The position numbers were made by a program, and so were the translations under genes. A stretch of 32,045 nucleotides of DNA from COMBO-56-21 sp038852315 (lineage in GTDB: Archaea > Thermoplasmatota > Thermoplasmata > UBA10834), in the NCBI GenBank assembly GCA_038852315.1, contig JAWCKF010000020.1, positions 1-32,045 on the forward strand, given 5' to 3'. Positions 14,434 through 21,980 of the stretch are shown here, piece by piece. The number at the start of each line of letters is the position of its first letter. The stretch's first letter is position 1. Under the pieces are notes generated by a model. The model saw only the letters and a list, made by a program, of their open reading frames with translations, was not told the origin of the DNA and did no database searches.

Positions 14434-15618
14434 ATGGCTTCGGCGGATAGGACTGTCACAGTGCCGTACATCGCCGGCGACGGGATTGGGCCGGAGGTGA
14501 TGGCTGCAGCGCGAGGCGTGATAGACGCAGCGATGCGGTCTTCCACTGAGGGGCGCATCTCCATAAACTGGCTCCCGGTTCAAGCCGGGGAAGCGGCCTT
14601 CCGGGCAACTGGCGAGTGGCTGCCCGAGGAGACGCTCGAGGCGATCAGGAGCCACGGCGTCGCACTGAAGGGCCCCTTGACGACGCCCGTGGGAGGCGGC
14701 ATCAGGAGCCTGAACGTCGCCATCAGGCAGAAGCTAGACCTGTACGCTTGTGTAAGGCCGGTCAGGTACTTTGAGGGCGTCCCGAGCCCCGTGCGTTCGC
14801 CGGAGAAGATGAATGTGGTCATCTTCAGGGAGAACACGGAGGACGTCTACAAGGGCATCGAGTGGAAGAGCGGGTCCCCGGAAGCGCGCAGGCTGCTCGA
14901 CTTCATGAGGTCGGAGTTCGGCGTGGACCTCCCGCCGGACACGGCCATGGCTCTGAAGCCTCTCTCGGAAACGGCCTCCAAGAGGCTCGTGAGGGCGGCC
15001 ATCCGTTACGCCATAGACAAGAAACTAGGTTCAGTGACCCTCGTCCACAAGGGCAACATAATGAAGTATACCGAGGGTGCGTTTCGGGACTGGGGTTACG
15101 AGGTCGCCAGGTCCGAGTTCAGGGACATGACAGTTTCGGAGAAGGAGCTGCTTGCGCAAGGTGGTCTCGGCGAGCCCTGCAGACGTGTTGTCATAAAAGA
15201 CAGGATAGCCGACAACATGCTTCAGCAGATACTCACAAGGCCTGAGGAGTACTCTGTCATCGCGACTCCAAACCTGAATGGCGACTACCTGGCGGACGCC
15301 TGTGCCGCCCAAGTCGGCGGACTCGGAGTGGCTCCGGGGGCCAACATCGGTGAATCGGTTGCCGTCTTCGAGTCGGTCCACGGGACCGCTCCGAAGTACG
15401 CAGGGAAGAACAGCGCGAACCCGACGGCCCTGATTCTCTCAGGGGCGATGATGCTGGAGCATCTCGGTTTCGATGACGCAGGCAACGCCATCGTGAGAGC
15501 CGTAGAGGCGGTGTTCAGGGAAGGCATCCTGACTCAGGACCTCGCGAGAATCTCAGGCTCTGACAGGAGCTACGGGACGCGGGAGTTCGCTCTCGAGGTG
15601 GCTTCGAGAATCGCTTAG
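14434..15618 (+). CDS. icd: Isocitrate dehydrogenase, probably NADP-dependent
   Basis: A 394-residue beta-decarboxylating dehydrogenase converting isocitrate to 2-oxoglutarate and CO2. Substrate residues of E. coli Icd are all present: S92 and N94 in RSLNVAIRQ, R98, R108, R132, Y139 and catalytic K206 (HKGN). The Ser/Asn pair contacts the gamma-carboxylate and distinguishes isocitrate from isopropylmalate enzymes. K321-Y322 in HGTAPKY and the Arg matching E. coli R395 favour NADP; the position of Y391 is Gln, so coenzyme preference should be treated as probable. It is the last gene of the operon, four bases after the small subunit. Its stop overlaps the stop of the convergent antiporter gene. 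Confidence 0.94.
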   Translation: MASADRTVTVPYIAGDGIGPEVMAAARGVIDAAMRSSTEGRISINWLPVQAGEAAFRATGEWLPEETLEAIRSHGVALKGPLTTPVGGGIRSLNVAIRQKLDLYACVRPVRYFEGVPSPVRSPEKMNVVIFRENTEDVYKGIEWKSGSPEARRLLDFMRSEFGVDLPPDTAMALKPLSETASKRLVRAAIRYAIDKKLGSVTLVHKGNIMKYTEGAFRDWGYEVARSEFRDMTVSEKELLAQGGLGEPCRRVVIKDRIADNMLQQILTRPEEYSVIATPNLNGDYLADACAAQVGGLGVAPGANIGESVAVFESVHGTAPKYAGKNSANPTALILSGAMMLEHLGFDDAGNAIVRAVEAVFREGILTQDLARISGSDRSYGTREFALEVASRIA

Positions 15619-16916
15619 TCGAGTTCGCCCGCCGCGAGCCTTTTCCTCAGATCCGTTCTTCTGGCCCGGTCTATCCTCCGTTCGACAAGGAAGCTCAGCA
15701 TTGTGGATAGGATGGTCGTGCCGAGTATGACGATGAGGGTCACGTTGACGAAGAGGTCCGCAGCATCAGGTTCGCTCTCCCACACGGCCACGCCCGCCAG
15801 TGCGGTCGCTGGTAGCATCGCGAGGACAGCGGCTGCAAGTCCCCTGGGCATGAGCCCGAACAGTGCGAGAGAGTCTTCCGGAGGGAGGTCCCCCACCTTG
15901 TCGAGAGCCTTGGTGGTGCACCATCTGACGAAAGCTATCACGCCCACCAAGGCTAGGCCCGCGGCAAGATGCATCGCGGTGAAAGTGTCGAACCGGAATA
16001 TCAGGCCGAGATAGACGAAGAAGAAGGTCCTGACGAAGAAGGTTATCTCGGTGTGCAGGTGCAGTATGTGCTCGTCAGGCTTGTCCTTGAGGGAGACGGA
16101 AGTGAGCTTCCTCTTGACGAACTTCCTGTTGCCAATCATCAATCCGAAGGCGAGGGCCGCCACTGCACCCGAGCTGTGGGCCATTTCGACGAACCCAGCA
16201 ACTAGGAAAAGCGCGGCGATCGTTATCATGTAGGAAAGAGGCTGGTTCCTGAGCCTCTCGAGAATGAAAAGCCATATGACGCCGGAGACCAGTCCGAGCA
16301 CCGCGCCCAACACGAACTTGATCGCCAGCTCCTCGGCTATCCCCAGCACACTGAAATCCCCCAACTTGATGACCGACAACAGCGAGAGAGCCGCGACCAC
16401 GACCAAGACATCCGTAATCGCGCTCTCCATGATCATGATTGATTTCGTCTTAGCTTGTATGCGGAGCTTGTTGGCTATCGGAATCACTATCGCCCCGCTC
16501 GTGCCACCCAGAACTGCGCCGAGCGTCAGCGCGAGCAGGGCACTGAGCCCCATGACGAAATGGGCGAAGGCGGCGATCGCAGCCATTTCGAGCACGAAAG
16601 TCAGGACGGTCATGAAGGTCGACAGCCGCATCGACTCGATGACCGACCTCATGTCAAGCGAGAGGCCGCCGTCGAACAGTATCACGACTAGCGCCACAGA
16701 CAGGAACAGGTCCCGGAAGGCGTCTATGTCGCTGAGCCGACTTTCTGTTATGAGGTTGAGCCTCGTCCCGAGCAGATCCGGGCCCAGAAGCATGCCGAGG
16801 AGGATCAACAGGAGCACGTCGGGCACCCTGTACTTGTTGAATATCATGCTTCCGAAGAACCCGAGGAAGATGATGGAGGCGATGGCCATGAAAGCGTTGA
16901 TGGTCTCCGGGTTCAT
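15615..16916 (-). CDS. Cation/proton antiporter (CPA family)
   Basis: A 433-residue integral membrane protein with about twelve hydrophobic segments, exchanging Na+ or K+ for protons. FDGGLSLD near residues 81-88 and GAVLGGTSGAIVIPI near 133-147 match the family's discontinuous helices. The ion-site motif is E164-S-A-I-T-D169. NhaP-type proteins have Asn-Asp at its end; here Thr precedes the Asp, so the ion specificity and electrogenicity are open. The frame extends 42 residues upstream to 17042, but that stretch is Arg/Gly-rich and unlike a membrane N-terminus; ATG 16916 with GGGAG upstream begins directly at the first helix. Confidence 0.88.
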   Translation of the reverse strand: MNPETINAFMAIASIIFLGFFGSMIFNKYRVPDVLLLILLGMLLGPDLLGTRLNLITESRLSDIDAFRDLFLSVALVVILFDGGLSLDMRSVIESMRLSTFMTVLTFVLEMAAIAAFAHFVMGLSALLALTLGAVLGGTSGAIVIPIANKLRIQAKTKSIMIMESAITDVLVVVAALSLLSVIKLGDFSVLGIAEELAIKFVLGAVLGLVSGVIWLFILERLRNQPLSYMITIAALFLVAGFVEMAHSSGAVAALAFGLMIGNRKFVKRKLTSVSLKDKPDEHILHLHTEITFFVRTFFFVYLGLIFRFDTFTAMHLAAGLALVGVIAFVRWCTTKALDKVGDLPPEDSLALFGLMPRGLAAAVLAMLPATALAGVAVWESEPDAADLFVNVTLIVILGTTILSTMLSFLVERRIDRARRTDLRKRLAAGELD

Positions 16917-17056
16917 CCGAACTCCCGTGCCTGAGCAACCCGGACGCCAGCCCAATCGCGAGCAATGTGCCCGTCCGAGCCCGCTGCGTGCGATAACGGC
17001 CCCACGATATTTTACTGTATGGGAGACAGTCTTGGATGCCATTCCTCGACCAACAG

Positions 17057-17063
17057 TTTATAG
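17057..17063 (+). promoter_or_regulatory. TATA box for trxB
   Basis: TTTATAG is centred 28 bases before ATG 17088, the spacing expected when transcription starts at or beside the start codon (leaderless mRNA). Confidence 0.6.
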
Positions 17064-17087
17064 TGTTTCGGGGGATTCGCTCCCTTG

Positions 17088-18053
17088 ATGAGCATTGAGG
17101 GTGTTGCATCCTCGCCGTCTGACAGCCTGCTCGGTGAATATGATGTCGTGATAATCGGGGCGGGACCAGCCGGCATGGCAGCTGGCATATACGCGAAAAG
17201 GGCCGGGCTCGAATGCATAGTCCTGGAGAAAGGCGTCCCCGGCGGTCAGGTCCTCACGAGTCCGAACATCGAGAACTACCCAGGCTTCCCAGAGATATCG
17301 GGCATGAAGCTCATGGAACTCATGGCCGACCACGCCCGAAGGTACGTCGACATAAGAGAGGGCGAGGAGGTCCTGAGGGTAAGGGGTGGGGACAAGTTCG
17401 AGATAACGACGAACTCGGGGAGGTACTACGCGAGGGCGATCATACTCACGACCGGGTCCACCCACAGGAAGCTGGACGTGCCCGGCGAGGAGGGCATGGC
17501 TGGCAGAGGGGTCAGCTACTGCGCGACCTGCGACGGTTTCTTCTACAAGGGCCGAGAAGTGGTCGTTGTCGGCGGAGGCAACACGGCCCTCACAGACGCG
17601 CTGTACCTCAAATCGATCGGATGTGAGGTCTCGATCATCCACAGGAGGAACAGCTTCCGCGCTGACAAGCATCTCCAGGAGAGCGTCTCTCGGCAGAAGA
17701 TACCTGTCTACTGGGACACCGTAGTGGAAGAGATCGTCGGGGACCAGGAGGTCACGGGTGTGAAGCTACGGAACTTGAAGACGGGAACCATCCAGGTCAA
17801 GCCTGTCAGCGGAGTCTTCGTAGCCGTCGGGGAGGTGCCGAGCAGCCAGCTCGCGGCGGAGCTCGGCCTTGACATGGATGCCGGCGGGTTCGTCAACGTG
17901 GACAAGTCCTTCAGGACGAACGTTCCCTTCGTGTACGCCGCAGGAGATGTGACGGGTGGCATAAGACAGATAGTCGCGGCCGTGCACGGCGGAGCCGCAG
18001 CCGCGCTCGCATGCTTCGAGGATCTGATGAATCCCTACTATCGCAGGGCTTGA
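17088..18053 (+). CDS. trxB: Thioredoxin reductase
   Basis: A 321-residue FAD enzyme that reduces thioredoxin with NAD(P)H. The FAD motif GAGPAGMAAGIYA is near residues 24-36. The redox-active pair is C145-A-T-C148-D. The second dinucleotide motif VVGGGNTALTDALYL is followed by H185-R-R-x-x-x-R191, the signature for the NADPH 2'-phosphate, so NADPH is the expected donor; some Thermoplasma enzymes have lost this. The C-terminal FAD motif YAAGDVTGG is intact. A TTG one codon upstream (17085) is an alternative start. The thioredoxin at 29493 is a plausible partner although unlinked. Confidence 0.95.
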   Translation: MSIEGVASSPSDSLLGEYDVVIIGAGPAGMAAGIYAKRAGLECIVLEKGVPGGQVLTSPNIENYPGFPEISGMKLMELMADHARRYVDIREGEEVLRVRGGDKFEITTNSGRYYARAIILTTGSTHRKLDVPGEEGMAGRGVSYCATCDGFFYKGREVVVVGGGNTALTDALYLKSIGCEVSIIHRRNSFRADKHLQESVSRQKIPVYWDTVVEEIVGDQEVTGVKLRNLKTGTIQVKPVSGVFVAVGEVPSSQLAAELGLDMDAGGFVNVDKSFRTNVPFVYAAGDVTGGIRQIVAAVHGGAAAALACFEDLMNPYYRRA

Positions 18054-18074
18054 GCATGGGGTTCGTCGGAGGCC

Positions 18075-19850
18075 TCACTTCGGTATGTGCCTGTCGAGAA
18101 AGTCCGTCGAGCGCTTGTAGAGGTCTATCAGGTTCTTTCGCTTCCTTGGCCAGTGGCCCTCGTCGGTGTACTCGTGATACTCGAAGACCTTGCCCAGTTT
18201 CCTGAGCCTCTCGACCACCATCCTGCTCTGCTCTGGCGGACATCTCACGTCTTGGCAGGAGGCGGTCATCAGTAGTGGGGCTTTCAGGTGCTCGAGGAAG
18301 TACAGCGGCGAGCGCTCCCTGAAGAACTCCCTGTTCTTACGAGGGTCTCCCATCTTTCTGAGGTCGTACGCCCTCAGGAATCCCCGCTCGGACTCTATCT
18401 CCGTCTTCCAGTCGAAGAAGCCCACAATGGACACACCAGCGGCCCACATGTCAGGGAACTTCGTCAACGCTAGCATGCACGTGAAGCCGCTGTAGCTAGC
18501 GCCCCAGTAGCCCAGCCGGTCCCTTGCCACCAGGCCGGAGTCGACCAGATACTTGCCAGCGTAGACCGTGTCGAGGAAGTCGCCTCCGCCGAGGTCGTGG
18601 TTGTGCAGCTGCCAGAACTCCCTTCCGTAGCCCGTCGAGCCGCGGTAGTTCGGAGCGATCACATAGAAGCCCCGGTCGACGAGCATCTGTGGCAGGGGGT
18701 CCCACTCGTTCAATGACTGCATGTCAGGGCCTCCGTGGGGCATCACTATGCCTGCTCGCCTTGACCTGTCCTTGGGGGAGAACAGCATTGCGGGTATCTT
18801 CCTGCCGTCAAAGGAGGGGAACTTCACCAGGGCGGGATACGCAAGGCTCCTCGGCGGGAACCTCTTCGTGTGGAGCCTCGAGACCTTCCTGGGCCGAAGG
18901 ACGGCCCTGTACAGCTCGTCCTGCCTGGTCGCGCACCCGTTCACGAAATAGACGTAACGGCCGTCCGGTGACCATCTCATCTGGCGTGAGAAACCGTCAG
19001 GAGGCGACACAACTCGTGTGTTCTTCCCTCTCAACACCTTTACGACGAGATTAGGGTCATCGACTTCGAGATACGCCAACGCCTTCCCGTCAGGAGACCA
19101 CTGTGGGCTGTACTTGTCGTGCGGGCTCCTGACCACCCATCGGGTCCTCCGGGTCGCCAGATCAAGTTCGCCTATGTCGAAAGGGTCGTGCTCGTTAGAC
19201 ATGAACAGGATGGATCGTCCGTCAGGGGACCACGGGTTCTCGGGCCCGTATTCCCCTCCGATCATGTACTCAACATTCCTGCGAGAGAGTATCCTCTTCG
19301 TCTTCCGTCTCTCGACATCGGCTATGGAGATGTAGTCCTCCTCGTAGATGCCTGTGTGGTAGGCAATCTTCGTCCCGTCGGGGGACCACGCTATACCCCG
19401 GACAGGCACAGGCTCGTTCGACAGCTGGATTACCTTGCCCCCGCTCGAGCTCACGATGTAGAGGTTCTCGATGTCCTTCTGCCTGTTTGAGACGAACGCT
19501 ATCCACCTTCCATCAGGCGAGAATCTAGGACGGGCGTTGTCCTCGACGCCGTCCGTTACCTTCTTTATGCGCTTCCCGTCCACGGTGACAGTGACGATGT
19601 CGTGGTTCTCGTCGCCCTGGAAGTCGGTCTGATATGCGATGGTTCTCCCGTCAGGTGAGAACACTGGCTCGGTGAGAGACTGGTCCGCTGTCAAGAATCT
19701 CCTCATCCTGCCATTGACGAGATCAAGCATACCTAGCTCCCAGTTTTCGCCCCTGTTGACACAGCAGATGGCCCTCTTTCCATCGGGATGCACATCGAAT
19801 CCCTGGATGTCGATTCCCGCGAAGAGGTCCTCAACCGATAGCGCTCTCAA
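18075..19850 (-). CDS. S9 family prolyl oligopeptidase/acylaminoacyl peptidase
   Basis: A serine peptidase of about 591 residues. The N-terminal part is a beta-propeller built from repeats with the SPDG motif (at least seven copies, e.g. VFSPDGRTIAY, RFSPDGRWIAF, AWSPDGTKIAY). The C-terminal alpha/beta-hydrolase carries the oxyanion segment HGGP, the nucleophile in GASYSG, the Asp in QDVRCPPEQ and the His in DEGHWP. No signal peptide is visible, so it is probably cytosolic and trims peptides. The open frame reaches 20192 but would then run under the small zinc-protein gene on the other strand. The family N-terminus (MRALSVEDLF-like) begins at TTG 19850; GTG 19946, ten bases after the predicted transcription start, is an alternative giving 623 residues. 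Confidence 0.9.
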   Translation of the reverse strand: MRALSVEDLFAGIDIQGFDVHPDGKRAICCVNRGENWELGMLDLVNGRMRRFLTADQSLTEPVFSPDGRTIAYQTDFQGDENHDIVTVTVDGKRIKKVTDGVEDNARPRFSPDGRWIAFVSNRQKDIENLYIVSSSGGKVIQLSNEPVPVRGIAWSPDGTKIAYHTGIYEEDYISIADVERRKTKRILSRRNVEYMIGGEYGPENPWSPDGRSILFMSNEHDPFDIGELDLATRRTRWVVRSPHDKYSPQWSPDGKALAYLEVDDPNLVVKVLRGKNTRVVSPPDGFSRQMRWSPDGRYVYFVNGCATRQDELYRAVLRPRKVSRLHTKRFPPRSLAYPALVKFPSFDGRKIPAMLFSPKDRSRRAGIVMPHGGPDMQSLNEWDPLPQMLVDRGFYVIAPNYRGSTGYGREFWQLHNHDLGGGDFLDTVYAGKYLVDSGLVARDRLGYWGASYSGFTCMLALTKFPDMWAAGVSIVGFFDWKTEIESERGFLRAYDLRKMGDPRKNREFFRERSPLYFLEHLKAPLLMTASCQDVRCPPEQSRMVVERLRKLGKVFEYHEYTDEGHWPRKRKNLIDLYKRSTDFLDRHIPK

Positions 19851-19977
19851 CCTCTCAACCCCTGCTCCCTCAATGGGCCAGCATGATATGGTTCTTTCTT
19901 GCCCAGCGCTGGCTAAGATGGTGGGAGCGTCAAGGCAGGCCTGCACGCGCTCTCTATCGGGCCTTTCAGAGGCACTG

Positions 19978-19986
19978 TATAATATA
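19978..19986 (-). promoter_or_regulatory. TATA box for the S9 peptidase gene
   Basis: TATATTATA on the minus strand is an excellent TATA box. Expected transcription start is near 19956, which would support GTG 19946 with a short leader or TTG 19850 with a leader of about 100 bases. Confidence 0.5.
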
Positions 19987-20058
19987 CCTGGAAGTCGTAG
20001 CGCCACGCGCCGACGGCTCCTCAAGAGAGCCTCGGAGATTGGAAGGAGGTAGTCCTCG

Positions 20059-20232
20059 ATGGACGACAGACCACGCAGGTCAGACCGCGGCTTTGACAGG
20101 CCGAGGGAGATGCACTCAGTTAAGTGCTCTGACTGCGGTGCAGAGGCACAGGTCCCATTCAAGCCGACAGAGGGGAGGCCCGTGTACTGCAAGGAATGTT
20201 ATCAGAAGCACAGGCCGCCGCGAAGGTTCTGA
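20059..20232 (+). CDS. CxxC-x17-CxxC zinc-binding small protein
   Basis: A 57-residue protein starting at ATG 20059 after a strong Shine-Dalgarno GGAGGT (20045-20050). The N-terminus is Arg/Asp-rich (basic, disordered-looking). Then CSDC, exactly seventeen residues, and CKEC form a zinc knuckle pair, followed by a basic tail KHRPPRRF. This spacing matches a known family of small archaeal and bacterial CxxC-x17-CxxC proteins of unknown function; the basic flanks suggest nucleic-acid or ribosome binding (inference). It is transcribed away from the S9 peptidase gene. Confidence 0.88.
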   Translation: MDDRPRRSDRGFDRPREMHSVKCSDCGAEAQVPFKPTEGRPVYCKECYQKHRPPRRF

Positions 20233-20360
20233 CCCGACGTGCCCTGCCTTCTGGTTTCGTCTTTTTGAGAAACCCGTTACGGTTTTGTCTCATTCTCACG
20301 GAGCGAGGTCCCGGACAGCGAAGCATCTGGAAGATCCCAAGCCGGCGATGAGAAGTCGAG

Positions 20361-20434
20361 TGGGCCCGATCGGATTTGAACCGATGACCAACTGGTTATG
20401 AGCCAATCGCTCCGCCGGACTAAGCTACGGGCCC
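20361..20434 (-). tRNA. tRNA with CAU anticodon (Ile2 or elongator Met)
   Basis: A full cloverleaf is visible on the minus strand: acceptor GGGCCCG pairing with CGGGCCC, a D arm starting GCTTAG, anticodon stem-loop TTGG-CTCATAA-CCAG with anticodon CAU, and a T arm containing GGTTCAAATCC. The discriminator is A and no CCA is encoded. The anticodon stem lacks the three G-C pairs of an initiator. The GGGCCC acceptor resembles archaeal tRNA-Ile2, whose CAU is modified to read AUA; elongator Met cannot be excluded. Confidence 0.92.
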
Positions 20435-20458
20435 TCGGGTTCGGTCATAACACCGCTT

Positions 20459-20468
20459 GGCATATTAG
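20459..20468 (-). promoter_or_regulatory. TATA box for tRNA(CAU) overlapping the speB stop
   Basis: CCTAATATGC on the minus strand begins about 25-34 bases before the tRNA 5' end. Its TAA is the stop codon of the ureohydrolase gene, so coding and promoter information overlap. Confidence 0.45.
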
Positions 20469-21355
20469 GATTTCTGTGCCGGGGCCTCTAGCATCCGGCC
20501 GAGCAGCTCCTTGCAGAGCTTCGCTGCAACCATTGCGGTGCTTCCGACGGGGTCCCGGGTCGGGTTCAGTTCGACTATGTCTGCCCCCACGAGTCCGGCC
20601 GGGAGGCCATGGATTATGCCCAGCACATCCCTGGTGGTCAGGCCGCCGGGCTCGTGGTGCGAGACTCCGGGAGCGTATGCGGGGTCGAGTCCGTCGAGGT
20701 CCAAGGACAAGTAGAGGGGCGGGTCGAGTTCGGGCAGAGTGCCAGCACGCCAGTCCTTCATCTCTATCGCCGTGATGCCATAGCGTTCGTTCTGCAGGCG
20801 CTGGTCACTCGTCATCGTGCGCACACCGACCTGAACCAGTCTCGAGGCGAGCTTGGACTCCATGATCCTGGCAAAAGGACATGCGTGGGAGACCCTGCTT
20901 CCTCCGAACTCGTCGTAAGTGTCGGGATGTGCGTCAATCTGGAGTATCGTCAACGGCCTGTACGCCCTTCCGTAAGCCCTGATTATCGGGTAGGTTATGG
21001 AGTGGTCACCTCCGAGCGACAGGGCGCGTGCACCCCTGTCCAGTATGGCAGTGATGGTAGCATCGATGACATCGAGAGCTGCATGGCCCGGGGGAAGAGA
21101 CACGTCGCCGACGTCAGTCCAGCCAGTCGCTGAGCCTAGGTCCACCCCGAGCTCAGTCGTCATGTTGGCGGAGCCAGATGTGAGCGCCTCCCTTATCTTG
21201 GCGGGCCCCAGGGCGGCACCTTTCAGATACGACGAGTTCTCGTCCAAAGGGAACCCGACCATAGCGATGTGCCCTCTGGGCAAGGAGCTTAGGGTCTTCA
21301 TGGGGTCCGACGCCACTGTCGCCACCGGCCGGTCAGTACTTGTATTTCCGGACAT
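20465..21355 (-). CDS. speB: Agmatinase/arginase-family ureohydrolase
   Basis: A 296-residue binuclear manganese hydrolase of the arginase/agmatinase/formiminoglutamase family, cleaving a guanidino group to urea. All six metal ligands are visible: H118 (GGDHS), D141, H143 and D145 (DAHPDTYD), D219 and D221 (SLDLDGLDP). The substrate loop reads GVSHHEPGGLT where agmatinases commonly have GTGTPEPGGLT, so the exact substrate is uncertain; agmatine is the default because archaea make putrescine this way. The ATG at 21355 overlaps the AhpD-like gene by 23 bases, implying translational coupling; an internal ATG at 21301 is an alternative. Confidence 0.88.
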   Translation of the reverse strand: MSGNTSTDRPVATVASDPMKTLSSLPRGHIAMVGFPLDENSSYLKGAALGPAKIREALTSGSANMTTELGVDLGSATGWTDVGDVSLPPGHAALDVIDATITAILDRGARALSLGGDHSITYPIIRAYGRAYRPLTILQIDAHPDTYDEFGGSRVSHACPFARIMESKLASRLVQVGVRTMTSDQRLQNERYGITAIEMKDWRAGTLPELDPPLYLSLDLDGLDPAYAPGVSHHEPGGLTTRDVLGIIHGLPAGLVGADIVELNPTRDPVGSTAMVAAKLCKELLGRMLEAPAQKS

Positions 21356-21899
21356 CGCCCTCTTCCAGCTCGACGCCGAGGCCGAGGGCTATCCTGTTCG
21401 AGAAGTTGAAGTAGCCGGCTATGAGGTTCGCCCTCAGTATCTCCTCGTCCGTCAGGCCGGCATCGCGCATGTCGTCTATGTCTCCCTTAGTCATGTCTTT
21501 TGGAGAGAGCGTCAGCTTGGCCGCGTACGCAAGGAGGGCCTTCTCCCGAGGGCTCTCTCGCTTCGACACGAACTCCTTGACCAACTTGTAAAGTGCCGCC
21601 GGGTCTCTGTCAACCGTCTCGAGCGCCTCAGAGTGGTGGATTGTGCCGTAGGCGGATCTGTTTGCCGCGGATACTATGACGGCTATCATCTCCCTCTCCT
21701 CTCTGGAAAGAGGTCCGGGCGCCAGCATGAGCACCTCGTATAGGTCGAGGTGCTGCTCGAGCACGTCCGGGTCCAGCCCCTGCGCCAGGAATATGTTGGC
21801 GATGTGCCCTCGCTCCTTGAGTATCCTGTCGTAAACCTTCTTCGTCTTGCCCTTCGCATTCTTGTAGGTCGGCGCATTGATCCAGGCCGTAACACTCAC
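21333..21899 (-). CDS. AhpD/carboxymuconolactone decarboxylase-like protein without redox cysteines
   Basis: A 188-residue, mostly helical protein. The segment LSREEREMIAVIVSAANRSAYGTIHHSEAL matches the AhpD-fold peroxidase-related family, whose signature reads N-x-C-x-Y-C-x-x-H-H. Here both cysteines are replaced (Ser82 and Gly85) while N80, Y84, H88 and H89 stay, and the protein contains no cysteine at all. It cannot run the usual disulfide chemistry. It could be a decarboxylase, a binding protein or a structural relic. The gene overlaps the downstream ureohydrolase and lies 81 bases after the peroxiredoxin gene on the same strand. Confidence 0.82.
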   Translation of the reverse strand: MSVTAWINAPTYKNAKGKTKKVYDRILKERGHIANIFLAQGLDPDVLEQHLDLYEVLMLAPGPLSREEREMIAVIVSAANRSAYGTIHHSEALETVDRDPAALYKLVKEFVSKRESPREKALLAYAAKLTLSPKDMTKGDIDDMRDAGLTDEEILRANLIAGYFNFSNRIALGLGVELEEGDVRKYKY

Positions 21900-21980
21900 C
21901 CCTCGGCAAGCCCTGCGGGCACCTTGCTCGGTGAGTGCTACTGCAGAGCCATTATTAATGCTTGCCGAGGCGCGGCCAGC

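Noticed and set aside
16264..17088. A 274-codon plus-strand frame opposite the antiporter
   Set aside because: Ser/Thr/Met-rich composition reflects the complement of membrane-helix codons; the antiporter motifs on the minus strand are convincing.
19947..20192. N-terminal extension of the S9 peptidase to 20192
   Set aside because: It would lie upstream of the predicted promoter and overlap the zinc-protein gene; the sequence before the VEDLF motif has no family resemblance.
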